Shown here: piece by piece, positions 37,325-46,693 of the stretch
Position numbering within the stretch: position 1 is the stretch's first letter
Layout of the letters: the number at the start of each line of letters is the position of its first letter
Assembly (NCBI RefSeq): GCF_014647755.1
Contig: NZ_BMPU01000001.1
Location: 186,001 to 250,000 of the forward strand
Direction of reading: 5' to 3'
Origin: Porphyromonas pasteri
Lineage (GTDB): Bacteria; Bacteroidota; Bacteroidia; Bacteroidales; Porphyromonadaceae
Length of the DNA: 64,000 nucleotides
Notes under the pieces: generated by a model
Seen by the model: only the letters and a program-made list of their open reading frames with translations
Database searches by the model: none
What the model was told of the DNA's origin: nothing
Position numbers and translations under genes: made by a program

Positions 37325-39205
37325 TTAGGCCTCCTTCTCCTCCAGCTCGAGCTGGCGCAGGGTAAGCAGGTCCATCTCTTCGATGAGCTCACCGATACGC
37401 TCCGAGGTCTTCATCAGGTCTTCGTGTGAGAGCGTGCCTGTGGAGAGCTTGGCTTCGAGGGATGTCTTCTCCTCATCAAGCTGGGGAATACGCGCTGTGA
37501 TCTCCTCAAGCTCTCGTCGCTCAGCATAGGTGAGGCGTGCGGGGCGGTTTGCCGTGCGACGTGATTCTGCTGGCTGGGGGGCTGCTTTACGGGGCTGTGA
37601 AGCCTCAGCCTTTTGGCGCTCTTCCTCCTCACGCTTCATACGATAGAGGGTGTAGCTCCCTGGGAAGTCACGTACGACACCTGCTCCCTCGAAGGTGAAG
37701 AGGTGGTTCACGACCTTGTCCATGAAGAAGCGGTCGTGGCTGACAATGAGCACGCAGCCTGCGAAGTCCGCGAGGTACTCCTCGAGCGCTTGTAGCGTGA
37801 GGATATCGAGGTCGTTCGTTGGTTCGTCGAGGACGAGGAAGTTCGGGCACGTGACGAGCACGGTGCATAGATAGAGTCTGCGTAGCTCGCCACCGCTGAG
37901 CTTCTCAACAGGGGTGTATTGGCGCTCGGGAGGGAAGAGGAAGCGCGTAAGTATCTGGGAGGCGGAGAGGCGCTCTACTTGGGTGCTTCCTGCGGGGAGC
38001 TCGAAGTTCTCAGCGATCTCCTGCACGATGTCGATGACGCGCTTCTCGGGCGAGAAGGTCGGAGGCTCTTGGCTATAGTAGCCGAAGCGTATAGTCTCTC
38101 CGATGTCAAAGCGCCCTGAGTCTGGCTCGATCTCGCCGAGGAGCATACGGAGGAAGGTGGTCTTCCCGACACCGTTCTCGCCGATGATACCGACCTTGTC
38201 ATAGCGGCTGAAGACGTAGTTGAAGTCCTGCAGGAGCACCTTATCACCAAAGCCCTTATTGACGTGGTGTGCCTCGAAGATCTTCTTCCCGATACGGGTT
38301 GATGAGGCACCGAGCTGTACTTCATCCGTGCGCTGAGCAGGGCGAGTCTTGGTCTCTAACTCATGGAAGGCATCGATGCGGTACTGTGCCTTCGTCCCGC
38401 GAGCTTGGGGCTGACGGCGCATCCACTCGAGCTCTCGTCTGTAGAGGTTGAGTGCGCGCTGACGAGACTGCTCCTCCTGCTCGTGACGCTCTTCGCGCTT
38501 GGTGAGGTAATAGTCGTAGTTCCCCTTATAGCGGTAGAGACGCCCACCATCGAGCTCGATGATCTGGTTGCAGACGCGGTCGAGGAAGTAGCGGTCGTGG
38601 GTGATGAGTAAGAGGCCCATCGTGGAGCGGTCGAGGTAGCTCTCGAGCCACTCGATGCTCTTGAGGTCAAGATGGTTCGTCGGCTCATCGAGGAAGAGTA
38701 GATCGGGCTGGCTGATGAGTGTACTCCCGAGGGCGATGCGCTTAGCTTCTCCACCCGAGAGGCCCTTGACGGAGCGCTGGTAGTCGTGGATGCCGAGTGC
38801 ACCCAAGATCTCCTTAGCTCGCTGCTCATAGTGCCATGCACCCTTGGCCTCCATCTCGGGGAGGAGGCGCTCCATAGTCTGGCTATCTCCCGCCTCTACG
38901 GCTATCTCCCAAGCGAGGGTGAGCTGTGCTACGGGATCGTAAGGGCTGAAGCACGCCTCGAGTACCGTCCCTGTCTCGGGGAGATCGGGGAGCTGTGGTA
39001 GGAAGGCTTGCTTGATGTCCCGCTCGTAGGTGATGGTCCCCGAGTCTTGTGGCTCTCTGCCGAGTAGGATACGCATGAGAGTGGACTTACCCGTACCATT
39101 GGGTGCGATAAGCCCGACCTTCTGCCCACGCTCGATGGAGAAGGAGATATCAGAGAAGAGGACGCGATCCCCGAAGCTCTTGGTGAGTTGCTCGACCTGA
39201 AGCAT
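37325..39205 (-). CDS. ABC-F family ATPase (Uup-like)
   Basis: 626 residues, two ABC domains and no membrane segments. First Walker A APNGTGKST near residue 34, signature LSGGEAKRIALG; second Walker A GENGVGKTT near 345, signature LSGGELRRLYL. A basic linker with RRELEWMRRQPQARGTKA lies between them, and a C-terminal coiled coil (about 560-626) is typical of Uup. ABC-F proteins act on ribosomes or DNA rather than in transport. It starts 2 bases after the NlpC/P60 gene and precedes prfB. Confidence 0.88.
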   Translation of the reverse strand: MLQVEQLTKSFGDRVLFSDISFSIERGQKVGLIAPNGTGKSTLMRILLGREPQDSGTITYERDIKQAFLPQLPDLPETGTVLEACFSPYDPVAQLTLAWEIAVEAGDSQTMERLLPEMEAKGAWHYEQRAKEILGALGIHDYQRSVKGLSGGEAKRIALGSTLISQPDLLFLDEPTNHLDLKSIEWLESYLDRSTMGLLLITHDRYFLDRVCNQIIELDGGRLYRYKGNYDYYLTKREERHEQEEQSRQRALNLYRRELEWMRRQPQARGTKAQYRIDAFHELETKTRPAQRTDEVQLGASSTRIGKKIFEAHHVNKGFGDKVLLQDFNYVFSRYDKVGIIGENGVGKTTFLRMLLGEIEPDSGRFDIGETIRFGYYSQEPPTFSPEKRVIDIVQEIAENFELPAGSTQVERLSASQILTRFLFPPERQYTPVEKLSGGELRRLYLCTVLVTCPNFLVLDEPTNDLDILTLQALEEYLADFAGCVLIVSHDRFFMDKVVNHLFTFEGAGVVRDFPGSYTLYRMKREEEERQKAEASQPRKAAPQPAESRRTANRPARLTYAERRELEEITARIPQLDEEKTSLEAKLSTGTLSHEDLMKTSERIGELIEEMDLLTLRQLELEEKEA

Positions 39206-39207
39206 AC

Positions 39208-39975
39208 TTAGTCTAAGGATTCGGGGGCCATAGGGACACCCTTCCAGTGCTCCTTGACTTCGGGTAGACGGCCAGCGCCTACATAGCGTGAGGTGTAGTA
39301 GGCGTTGTTATTGAGGTTCTCGATGACGATACCGCGGCTGCAGCTGCTGTGCATCATCTTGATGTTGCCATCCTCATTGCTGACGACCATAGCCACGTGA
39401 CCGACACGGTTGGCACTGCGGTTACGCCCCTTGAAGAAGAGGAGGTCACCTGGCTTAGGGTCCTTGATGTTGTTGGCATAGACAGCGAGACCACTCGAGG
39501 AGCGAGGGATCTTGATGCCTTCGAGAGAATAGATGTAGCTGACGAAGCCTGAGCAGTCGAGGGGCCACTTAGCGACACCTGAGGTGCGATAGCGTAGACC
39601 TAAGAGCTGCTGCCCGTGGTCTACGACGGACTTGATGAGAGCGGGGGTGGAGGAGGCTATCTCCATCTTATCATAGGAGAAGCCACTGCCGCCACTGCGA
39701 CGGCGATAGTGTGAGCCATAGCTGCGACTCCTTCCTGCAGCGTATCGTCTGCTGGAGCGCTTATGTCTTGATTTTCTGGGGGCGGGAGCTGGTGCGGGGG
39801 CTTGTAGCTCTGTAGTGAGCTCTAAGAGTGAGGCCTCCGTGTGCTGGGTGTGTGTCTCTGTGGTCAGAGCTCCGTCGTGGGTGGAGCTGAGGTCGGTGGC
39901 TCCTGCGGGTAGGGCAAGGAGGGTAGTGAGGGCTGCTACTACGAGTGTAGTGCATGACTTCTTGAATCGAATCAT
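39208..39975 (-). CDS. NlpC/P60 family cell-wall endopeptidase
   Basis: 255 residues, exported. Signal peptide (about 1-26), a low-complexity Pro/Arg/Ser/Tyr-rich linker (about 58-95), and an NlpC/P60 domain (about 110-235) with Cys141 (LDCSGFVSY), His193 (GHVAMVV) and His209 (MMHSSC) as the likely triad. It should cleave peptidoglycan peptide stems. First gene of the operon with the ABC-F ATPase and prfB; its leader contains a strong hairpin at 40034-40080. Confidence 0.9.
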   Translation of the reverse strand: MIRFKKSCTTLVVAALTTLLALPAGATDLSSTHDGALTTETHTQHTEASLLELTTELQAPAPAPAPRKSRHKRSSRRYAAGRSRSYGSHYRRRSGGSGFSYDKMEIASSTPALIKSVVDHGQQLLGLRYRTSGVAKWPLDCSGFVSYIYSLEGIKIPRSSSGLAVYANNIKDPKPGDLLFFKGRNRSANRVGHVAMVVSNEDGNIKMMHSSCSRGIVIENLNNNAYYTSRYVGAGRLPEVKEHWKGVPMAPESLD

Positions 39976-40033
39976 CCTGTCTTAACTTAGGTGAGGCAGG
40001 CTATCTCCCCCGAGTGGGAAGGACCTTAAACAC

Positions 40034-40080
40034 CCGAGGTGGAGGGAGTCAGTACTTTACTTTGACTCCCTCCACTTCGG
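40034..40080 (-). terminator. 18-bp hairpin between cobI-like gene and NlpC/P60 gene
   Basis: Arms 40034-40051 and 40063-40080 pair over 18 bp with one G-T pair around an 11-base loop. It lies downstream of the cobI-like stop but also downstream of the predicted NlpC promoter (40129-40136). It is therefore either a cobI terminator or a leader structure of the NlpC operon. The flank GTGTTTAAGG is a weak U tract. Confidence 0.6.
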
Positions 40081-40128
40081 ATGGGCTGTAGGCAAAAGAT
40101 GTCTACAAGCAGAGAACGCTTTCGTTAG

Positions 40129-40136
40129 CAAAGATA
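40129..40136 (-). promoter_or_regulatory. -7 element for the NlpC/ABC-F/prfB operon
   Basis: TATCTTTG on the minus strand, giving a leader of about 150 bases. Confidence 0.6.
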
Positions 40137-40191
40137 GTATAATCTGCTGAAATAGACTTTGTTCGCTGCTTGAGGTGCTTGGTGCGGTGCC

Positions 40192-40893
40192 CTATCGGCG
40201 CTTACTGATGATGATAGAGAAGTAGGGGAACTCTCGCTGGAGAATCTCATCCGTAGAGGAGGTGATGTACTCCTTCGGCATGCCTACGAACTCAAAGTAA
40301 TGCCACTTGCGATCGGGATGCTGAGCGATAGCTGACTTGATCTCCGCTTCGCAGAGCGAGCCCTTCATCACGACGATGGTGTGACGACTCTTCCAAGCAC
40401 GGTCCCACTCCTCACGAGTAGCTTCGCCTGGGATGACAGTGCACTGCTCCTCGAGCTGCACAAGCTGACCTCCAAGGCGGCCATTGCAGGCGATGAAGGC
40501 TGGTACTCCGCAGATCTGCTCTGTGGTGAAACCCTCTTGCTCGATATGCTCTCCGATATAGGCGGAGGAGGAGTAGAAGCCACAGTCGCCCTCAGCGACG
40601 ATGGCGATGCGAGCACTGGGCTCGGCCTTTTGCTTCTCGCAGGCCTCTCGGGCTACGATCTCATAGGCCTCAAGGGCACCATCGCGGTCCTTGCTCATCG
40701 GGAGGTCGTAGAGCTGGATCTGCTCCTCGCGTATGCCGAGTGAGAGCATCATCTCGGCGGCCTTCGAGGCATGACGGCCCTTGCGAGAGACAGGGACGGG
40801 CGTGTAGATATAGTCGGCCTCGCGGAGGGTGCGAAGGGCCTTGAGGGTGATGAGCTCTGGATCTCCAGGGCCCAGCGATACGAAGTGAATCAT
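40192..40893 (-). CDS. precorrin-2 C20-methyltransferase-like protein
   Basis: 233 residues of the tetrapyrrole methylase family (CobI/CbiL type): N-terminal VSLGPGDPELITLKA, then EADYIYTPV, a VAEGDCGFYSSSAYI segment near residue 103, and ICGVPAFIACNGRLG near 130. It would methylate precorrin-2 (or cobalt-factor II) at C20 in corrin synthesis. No other cobalamin gene is in the window. It starts 18 bases after the ABC permease gene and probably shares its transcript. Confidence 0.85.
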   Translation of the reverse strand: MIHFVSLGPGDPELITLKALRTLREADYIYTPVPVSRKGRHASKAAEMMLSLGIREEQIQLYDLPMSKDRDGALEAYEIVAREACEKQKAEPSARIAIVAEGDCGFYSSSAYIGEHIEQEGFTTEQICGVPAFIACNGRLGGQLVQLEEQCTVIPGEATREEWDRAWKSRHTIVVMKGSLCEAEIKSAIAQHPDRKWHYFEFVGMPKEYITSSTDEILQREFPYFSIIISKRR

Positions 40894-40911
40894 AGTTGGG
40901 GTAATGGGATG

Positions 40912-42195
40912 CTATTGTCTGTAAGTAATCCAGCGCCATACCTCACGCATCGATGGCTTCTTGCCATACATGAGGATGCCGGTACGATAAATCTTCCCTG
41001 CGAGGGCACTCGTCAGGAAGACGGTGATATATAGTATAGCGAGGCTCAGAAGGGGCTGCCAGAGAGGTACATCGTAAGGCAGTCGTACCATCATCACCAC
41101 GGGGGACGTTAAGGGGCAGAATGAAGCCCAGAAGGCGAGGGTGCCATCAGGATTGTCTACACTCCCCATACCTGCATACATAGCGAAGATGAGGAGGAGG
41201 ACGACAGGCATCATCATCTGTGATGCCTCTTCATCTGAGCTTACCAGCGAACTAAGAGCCGCGAGGATGGATGCATAGAAGAGGTAGCCACCCACGAAGA
41301 AGAGGATGAAGAATATCAGAATCTTTGCGAAGTTCACACCCTGCAGTACAGCGAAGAAGGTCGTGGCCTGGCTAAGGAATGAAGTTCCTCCTATGACTTC
41401 TGATTGGAAGAATGCCTGGGCGATCTGTGCTCCTACAAAGAACAAGATGGCCCAAATAGCGATCTGTAGGAGACCCAAGAGACCTATCCCGATGATCTTG
41501 CCCAGCATAAGCTCTTGAGGGCGTACTGAGGAGATGATGACCTCGACGATACGATTCTTCTTCTCCTCCAGGACTCCCTGTAGCACCATACCTCCATAGG
41601 TCATCATGAAGAAGTAACTGAAGAATGAAAGGCCTACGCCGATGATGCTGGCTACAGTACTGGACGACGTATCGACATCCCCAGATTCGTCCCACTTATA
41701 TGTGGAGATATGGAGCTGGACTTGGCTCTCCTGTATAGCTTCTTGCAGCTGGGGGATGTTGTACGAGCGGATCTTTTCCTCGGTGAGGTGTCGGGAGAGC
41801 ACTTCATTGATATAAGTTTCCAGCCCTTGTGGTAGCTGCTTGAAAGAGAAGAGGCTGATAGCTTTTGGGTCCTTCAAGAGATCGTCTCGGATCTCGAGTA
41901 TAGCCGTGATTGCCTCTTGGGAGGCTTCGCTGCGTAGGCTATCTAAGGGGCGGTCTACACGGACGAAGCGGTAGCTGTCGCTGTCGTTGCCTTCAAAGAG
42001 GGAGGCATAGCGTCCTGTATGGTCAAGGATAGCTACCTGCTGCTGGTGGTCCACCTCGTTGATCGAGGATACAGCTGCTGGGACGAAGCCGAGGCCAATC
42101 ATCAGGATAGGCATGACGAAGGTTATCACCCAGAAGGACTTCTTGCGGAGGCGCGTGATGAATTCGCGCTCGATGACGAGGTGTAGCTTATTCAT
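40912..42195 (-). CDS. ABC-2 type exporter permease (NatB-like)
   Basis: 427 residues. One N-terminal membrane helix (about 20-40), a large extracytoplasmic domain (about 45-180), then about five membrane segments in the NatB/ABC-2 pattern, with the conserved VLEEKKNRIVEVIISS near 208 followed by PQELMLGKIIG. It pairs with the ATPase gene 8 bases upstream. The substrate is unknown; NatAB homologues export sodium. Confidence 0.88.
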   Translation of the reverse strand: MNKLHLVIEREFITRLRKKSFWVITFVMPILMIGLGFVPAAVSSINEVDHQQQVAILDHTGRYASLFEGNDSDSYRFVRVDRPLDSLRSEASQEAITAILEIRDDLLKDPKAISLFSFKQLPQGLETYINEVLSRHLTEEKIRSYNIPQLQEAIQESQVQLHISTYKWDESGDVDTSSSTVASIIGVGLSFFSYFFMMTYGGMVLQGVLEEKKNRIVEVIISSVRPQELMLGKIIGIGLLGLLQIAIWAILFFVGAQIAQAFFQSEVIGGTSFLSQATTFFAVLQGVNFAKILIFFILFFVGGYLFYASILAALSSLVSSDEEASQMMMPVVLLLIFAMYAGMGSVDNPDGTLAFWASFCPLTSPVVMMVRLPYDVPLWQPLLSLAILYITVFLTSALAGKIYRTGILMYGKKPSMREVWRWITYRQ

Positions 42196-42203
42196 ACCAG
42201 ATA

Positions 42204-43109
42204 CTATTTAGCTTGGACTGTTGCGAGGAAGATCTCATGCATCGAGGGGTATTCCAGCTCGATGCTCTGCAGGTGGATGGCAGAGGGGAGCTGACCGATG
42301 ATCGAGCGAAGCTCCTCCTCGGGCTGTAGCTGTACTCGTAGGATCTTGGAGTACTCGCGCTCTTCATGCTCCAGTATATTCAGATGAGATAGGTCGGTAG
42401 GGGAGATCTCTCCCTCATAGACGATACGTGCGGTATGAGAGCCGTGTGCTCGGCGTATCTCAGCAGTCTGACCCGAGAGGACGACTTCGGCGCGATTGAT
42501 GAGCGTGATGTCATCACAGAGCTCCTCGACACTCTGCATGTTGTGGGTGGAGAGCATGAGGGTCGTTCCCTTGGCCTTGAGGGCAAGGATCTCGCGCTTG
42601 AGTACCTCAGCATTTACGGGGTCAAAGCCACTGAATGGCTCATCGAAGATCAGCAGGCGGGGCTCATGCACGACGGTCGTGACGAACTGGACCTTCTGCT
42701 GCATTCCCTTCGAGAGCTCTTCGACGCGCTTGTCCCACCATGACGTGATCTCCAGACGCTCAAACCATTCCTTGACTCGCTGCTGGGCATCTGACTTGCT
42801 AAGCCCCTTGAGGCGTGCTAAGTAAATGGCCTGTTCACCGACCTTCATCTTGGGGTAGAGCCCACGCTCCTCGGGGAGGTATCCGATATGGAAGAGGTCT
42901 TCCTCTTGTAGGGGGTGACCTTCGAGACGCACCTCTCCACTGTCGGGGGCTGTGATGCGATTGATGACACGGATGAGCGAACTCTTGCCCGCACCATTCG
43001 GTCCTAATAGCCCGAAGATGCGTCCTTCGTGGGCACTCAGCGAGACCTCATTGAGGGCGGTATGCTCGCTGTAGCGCTTCGTCACGTGATCTACTTCTAA
43101 GTATGCCAT
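42204..43109 (-). CDS. ABC exporter ATP-binding protein (NatA-like)
   Basis: 301 residues from the ATG at 43109. Walker A GPNGAGKSS near residue 35, Q-loop YLPEERGLYPKM, signature LSKGMQQKVQF near 133, Walker B LLIFDEPFSGFDPVN near 152, and a C-terminal regulatory domain. An ATG at 43163 would add 18 residues that lack family resemblance. The predicted -7 element is at 43174-43181. Confidence 0.9.
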   Translation of the reverse strand: MAYLEVDHVTKRYSEHTALNEVSLSAHEGRIFGLLGPNGAGKSSLIRVINRITAPDSGEVRLEGHPLQEEDLFHIGYLPEERGLYPKMKVGEQAIYLARLKGLSKSDAQQRVKEWFERLEITSWWDKRVEELSKGMQQKVQFVTTVVHEPRLLIFDEPFSGFDPVNAEVLKREILALKAKGTTLMLSTHNMQSVEELCDDITLINRAEVVLSGQTAEIRRAHGSHTARIVYEGEISPTDLSHLNILEHEEREYSKILRVQLQPEEELRSIIGQLPSAIHLQSIELEYPSMHEIFLATVQAK

Positions 43110-43173
43110 AGTATACTGGGTTGTGTGTAAGAGGGAAGGAGCTTTGAATCCTCGAGGCTCCATGGTCCGATAG

Positions 43174-43181
43174 CAAAGATA
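43174..43181 (-). promoter_or_regulatory. -7 element of the ABC exporter operon
   Basis: TATCTTTG on the minus strand, 65 bases before the ATPase start codon. Confidence 0.55.
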
Positions 43182-43349
43182 CGATATATCAATATACGGT
43201 ATAGACCGAAGGTTGAGAAGATCATAGTAGGGGTGCTCATGTCGCGATTCTCACCATGCGGTGTAGCTCTTTCGGTGTGTAGTACGCCCCTTCCTCCCAT
43301 AGTCGCATCTCTCACCTGTGGTAGCGTGAGCCCCTCGATCCAGCACGAG

Positions 43350-43569
43350 GATTTTTCTTATCCAGCAGAGGAAAAATGGTCTTTCTGTGAATAAAAAAGT
43401 AGCCGCCCGCAGTGGTTTTCCTTCGTCTACGTACGTAGTCATAAAGACCACGTACGCAAATCCAAATGTCCACGCACGTAGATATTAGAGCCACGTACGT
43501 AGATCGAACTGATCAGCTATTCGTCCGCAACTCATTCTCGTACGCATAGGAGGTCATACCACTACTGCT
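43350..43569 (+). repeat. dispersed intergenic repeat, copy C (partial, diverged)
   Basis: Same orientation as copy A and similar to its second half: CTTATCCAGC-GAGGAAAAA, GTGGTTTTCCT, ACGTAGTC, AAAGACCA, AAATCCAAAT, CACGTAGATATTAGAGC and ACGTACGTAG. It ends with a single degenerate palindrome unit ACCACTACTGCT (43558-43569). The interval 43182-43349 holds nothing recognisable. Confidence 0.75.
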
Positions 43570-43664
43570 TTCAGCTTTTCACTCCGAAGGGATGATCCTC
43601 TTACAGCCCCAATAGGGGGTAGGGATTTCGAGGCGGTAGCTTCGTCCGCCTATTCTAATCGGTG

Positions 43665-43678
43665 ATTAGCGCGCTAAT
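43665..43678. promoter_or_regulatory. 14-bp perfect palindrome at the uvrA promoter
   Basis: ATTAGCGCGCTAAT is its own reverse complement and ends 6 bp before the uvrA -7 element. Its position in the promoter spacer suggests a repressor operator; the binding protein is unknown. Confidence 0.45.
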
Positions 43679-43684
43679 AATTCG

Positions 43685-43692
43685 TATTTTTG
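43685..43692 (+). promoter_or_regulatory. uvrA -7 element
   Basis: TATTTTTG, 76 bases upstream of the uvrA ATG. Confidence 0.6.
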
Positions 43693-43768
43693 TAAGAATA
43701 GTTAAGCGTCCTTTGCGAGGGGTAGAAGCCCCTCCTTCGCCCCGTATATTGCCTATTACTCAGCTTCG

Positions 43769-46669
43769 ATGGCTCGTAAACTAAATAAGAAGACTTCTCC
43801 CACCACACCCGCCGACCGCCAAGATACGGCCGAGCATATCCTCCTGCACCACGTACGTGTCAATAATCTCAAGGATATAGACCTCGAGATCCCTCGCGGG
43901 CAGCTTGTCGTTGTCACAGGCGTGAGTGGCTCGGGGAAGAGTTCGCTGGCCTTCGATACACTCTATGCCGAGGGGCAGCGCCGCTATGTCGAGAGCCTCT
44001 CCTCGTACGCGCGTCAGTTCGTCGGGCGTATGGCAAAGCCCGAGGCCGACTGGATACGTGGTCTGCCACCCGCAATCGCTATCGAGCAGCGTGTCGTCAG
44101 CCGTAACCCCCGCTCGACCGTAGCTACCTCGACGGAGATCTACGAATATCTCCGTCTGCTCTATGCTCGCGTAGGGCATACAATCTCCCCCACGACAGGA
44201 GAAGAGGTGCGCAAGCATACGGTGAAGGACGTCTTGGCCTACATCAAGTCGCTCCCCATAGGGAGTCGTGTCTACCTCATCGTCCCCCTGCATATCCCCT
44301 CAGGACGCTCACTCGCAGCTCATCTGGAGATCCAGCTGCAGCAGGGGTATAGTCGTCTCTGGACGGAAGACGGCATCGTAGCTATTGAGGATGCGCTGCT
44401 CTGGAAGGATGATCGTGCCGAAGGGCTTTACCTGCTCATCGACCGCTTGGCGCTCAGTGAAGAGCTGGAGGCCGTGGATCGCCTTGGCGAATCCGTAGAG
44501 ACCGCTTTCTTCGAGGGGCGAGGCATCTGCTCTCTGGCTATCGAGGATATGAAGGATGGAGCGCGCCAACCCGTGCGCTTGCAGGAGTTCAGCAATATCT
44601 TCGAGGCTGACGGGCGGGTCTTCCAAGAGCCCAGCCCCGAGATGTTCAGCTTCAACAATCCTATCGGTGCTTGCCCCGAGTGCGAAGGCTTCGGGAAGGT
44701 CGTGGGTATTGACCACCGCTTAGTAATTCCCGACCCTACACTCTCGGTCTATGATGATGCCGTCGCCTGCTGGCGTGGGGTCGTCTCGTCGGAGTGGAAG
44801 CAGTTCTTCATTCGCTATGCTGAGAAGCTACACTTCCCCATCCATCGCCCCTATGAGGAGCTGACAGAGGAGCAGAAGACCCAGCTGTGGGAGGGCATCC
44901 CATCGAAGGAGTATGGTCCTATCGGGATCACTCCCTACTTTGACTACCTGCGTAGCCAGCTCCATAAGATTCAGAATCGCGTGCGTATCGCGCACTTCAC
45001 GGGGAAGACCGTCTGCCCCTCTTGCCGTGGTGGTCGACTCAAGCCCGATGCTCTTTGTGTCCAGGTCGGAGGGAAGAATATCTCCGAGGTCGTCTCAATG
45101 ACCCTCTGGGAAGCCCGTGATTTCTTCGATAATCTCCAGCTCCCCGAAGGAGACGCTTTCATAGCAAAGCGCCTACTTCATGAGATCCGCTCTCGCTTGA
45201 CCTTCCTCGATGAGGTCGGCTTGGGTTATCTGACCCTTGACCGTCTCTCCAGCACCCTTTCCGGTGGGGAGAGCCAGCGCGTGACTCTCGCGACGCAGCT
45301 CGGAAGTAGCCTCGTAGGCTCGCTCTACGTCTTGGACGAACCGAGTATCGGTCTGCACCAGCGTGATACCGAGCGCCTCATCCGTGTCGTTCACCGTCTG
45401 AGAGACTTGGGCAATACAGTTGTCGTCGTCGAGCATGATGAGGAGATGATGCGTGCTGCCGACTACATCATCGACATCGGTCCCGATGCCGGGCGCTATG
45501 GCGGTGAGGTCGTCTATGCTGGACCTGCCTCCGAAATAACGAAGGAAACACCAGGCTATACGGCTGCTTACCTCACGGGGCGTGAGACCATTCCTCTGCC
45601 CTCGGTGCGCCGTCCATGGAATAGCTATATCGAGGTCGAGGGTGCGACGATGCACAACCTCAAGGACCTCACAGTGCGCTTCCCCCTACATACACTCACT
45701 GTCGTCAGTGGGGTCAGTGGCTCGGGGAAGAGTACCCTGATGCGTGAGCTCTTCTACGAAGGTGTCTCTCGCCTGCTGAACAAGGAGCCGATGGACAACC
45801 TCGAGCTTCGTGGCATCTCGGGAGACCTGAGTGCTATCAGCCAGATCGAGTACGTCGACCAAAATAATATCGGCCGTAGCTCCCGCTCCAACCCCGTCAC
45901 TTACGTCGGTGCCTTTGATACGATTCGTGAGCTGTATGCAAGCCTTCCCCTCTCGAAGCAGATGGGCTTCAAGCCCTATTACTTCTCCTTCAATAAGGAA
46001 GGCGGGCGATGTGAGACGTGCCAAGGGGCAGGCGTCATCACCATCGAGATGCAGTTCATGGCGGACATCACCTTGCCCTGTGAGGCCTGTCACGGCTTGC
46101 GCTTCCGCAAGGAACTCTTGGAAGCCGAGTACTGTGGTGTGAATATCTCCCAGCTCCTGGATATGAGTGTCGATGAGGCGGTAGAGTTCTTCGAGGCAAA
46201 TAGTGCGTCCTCCAAGCTGACGTCGAAGATCATCGACCAGCTCCGTCCCCTGCAGCGTGTAGGCTTAGGCTATATCAAGCTGGGGCAGTCGGGCTCTACG
46301 CTCTCTGGTGGGGAGAACCAGCGTGTCAAGCTCGCTTACTATCTTGGGAAGGGGAAGAAGCTCCCCACGCTCTTCATCTTCGACGAACCGACGACAGGAC
46401 TACACTTCCACGATATCCGTACCCTGCTGGATGCTCTGCAGGCTCTCATCGATCAGGGGCACTCGGTGATCGTCGTCGAGCACAACCTTGAGGTCATCCA
46501 AGCTGCCGACTGGGTCATCGATATGGGCCCTGAGGGTGGTAAGGCGGGTGGCTACATCGTCGCCGAAGGCACGCCCGAGGAGGTGGCCTCTTGTGCTGAG
46601 TCCGCTACGGGTATGTATCTCAAGGAACTTCTCAAGCAGAAGGTGAAGCAACACACTCGCAAGAAGTAG
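43769..46669 (+). CDS. uvrA: excinuclease ABC subunit A
   Basis: Damage-sensing ATPase of nucleotide excision repair. 966 residues. First Walker A GVSGSGKS (51-58) and second near residue 650; two LSGGE(S/N)QRV signatures. The second zinc module is complete (CETC ... CEAC around 750-775). The first keeps only its distal pair CPEC; the proximal CxxC position reads SNIFEADGR, so this finger is incomplete. Its own promoter includes a palindrome, and a long hairpin follows the stop. Confidence 0.97.
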   Translation: MARKLNKKTSPTTPADRQDTAEHILLHHVRVNNLKDIDLEIPRGQLVVVTGVSGSGKSSLAFDTLYAEGQRRYVESLSSYARQFVGRMAKPEADWIRGLPPAIAIEQRVVSRNPRSTVATSTEIYEYLRLLYARVGHTISPTTGEEVRKHTVKDVLAYIKSLPIGSRVYLIVPLHIPSGRSLAAHLEIQLQQGYSRLWTEDGIVAIEDALLWKDDRAEGLYLLIDRLALSEELEAVDRLGESVETAFFEGRGICSLAIEDMKDGARQPVRLQEFSNIFEADGRVFQEPSPEMFSFNNPIGACPECEGFGKVVGIDHRLVIPDPTLSVYDDAVACWRGVVSSEWKQFFIRYAEKLHFPIHRPYEELTEEQKTQLWEGIPSKEYGPIGITPYFDYLRSQLHKIQNRVRIAHFTGKTVCPSCRGGRLKPDALCVQVGGKNISEVVSMTLWEARDFFDNLQLPEGDAFIAKRLLHEIRSRLTFLDEVGLGYLTLDRLSSTLSGGESQRVTLATQLGSSLVGSLYVLDEPSIGLHQRDTERLIRVVHRLRDLGNTVVVVEHDEEMMRAADYIIDIGPDAGRYGGEVVYAGPASEITKETPGYTAAYLTGRETIPLPSVRRPWNSYIEVEGATMHNLKDLTVRFPLHTLTVVSGVSGSGKSTLMRELFYEGVSRLLNKEPMDNLELRGISGDLSAISQIEYVDQNNIGRSSRSNPVTYVGAFDTIRELYASLPLSKQMGFKPYYFSFNKEGGRCETCQGAGVITIEMQFMADITLPCEACHGLRFRKELLEAEYCGVNISQLLDMSVDEAVEFFEANSASSKLTSKIIDQLRPLQRVGLGYIKLGQSGSTLSGGENQRVKLAYYLGKGKKLPTLFIFDEPTTGLHFHDIRTLLDALQALIDQGHSVIVVEHNLEVIQAADWVIDMGPEGGKAGGYIVAEGTPEEVASCAESATGMYLKELLKQKVKQHTRKK

Positions 46670-46693
46670 CGCTCCGCTTCGTAAAGACAAAGA

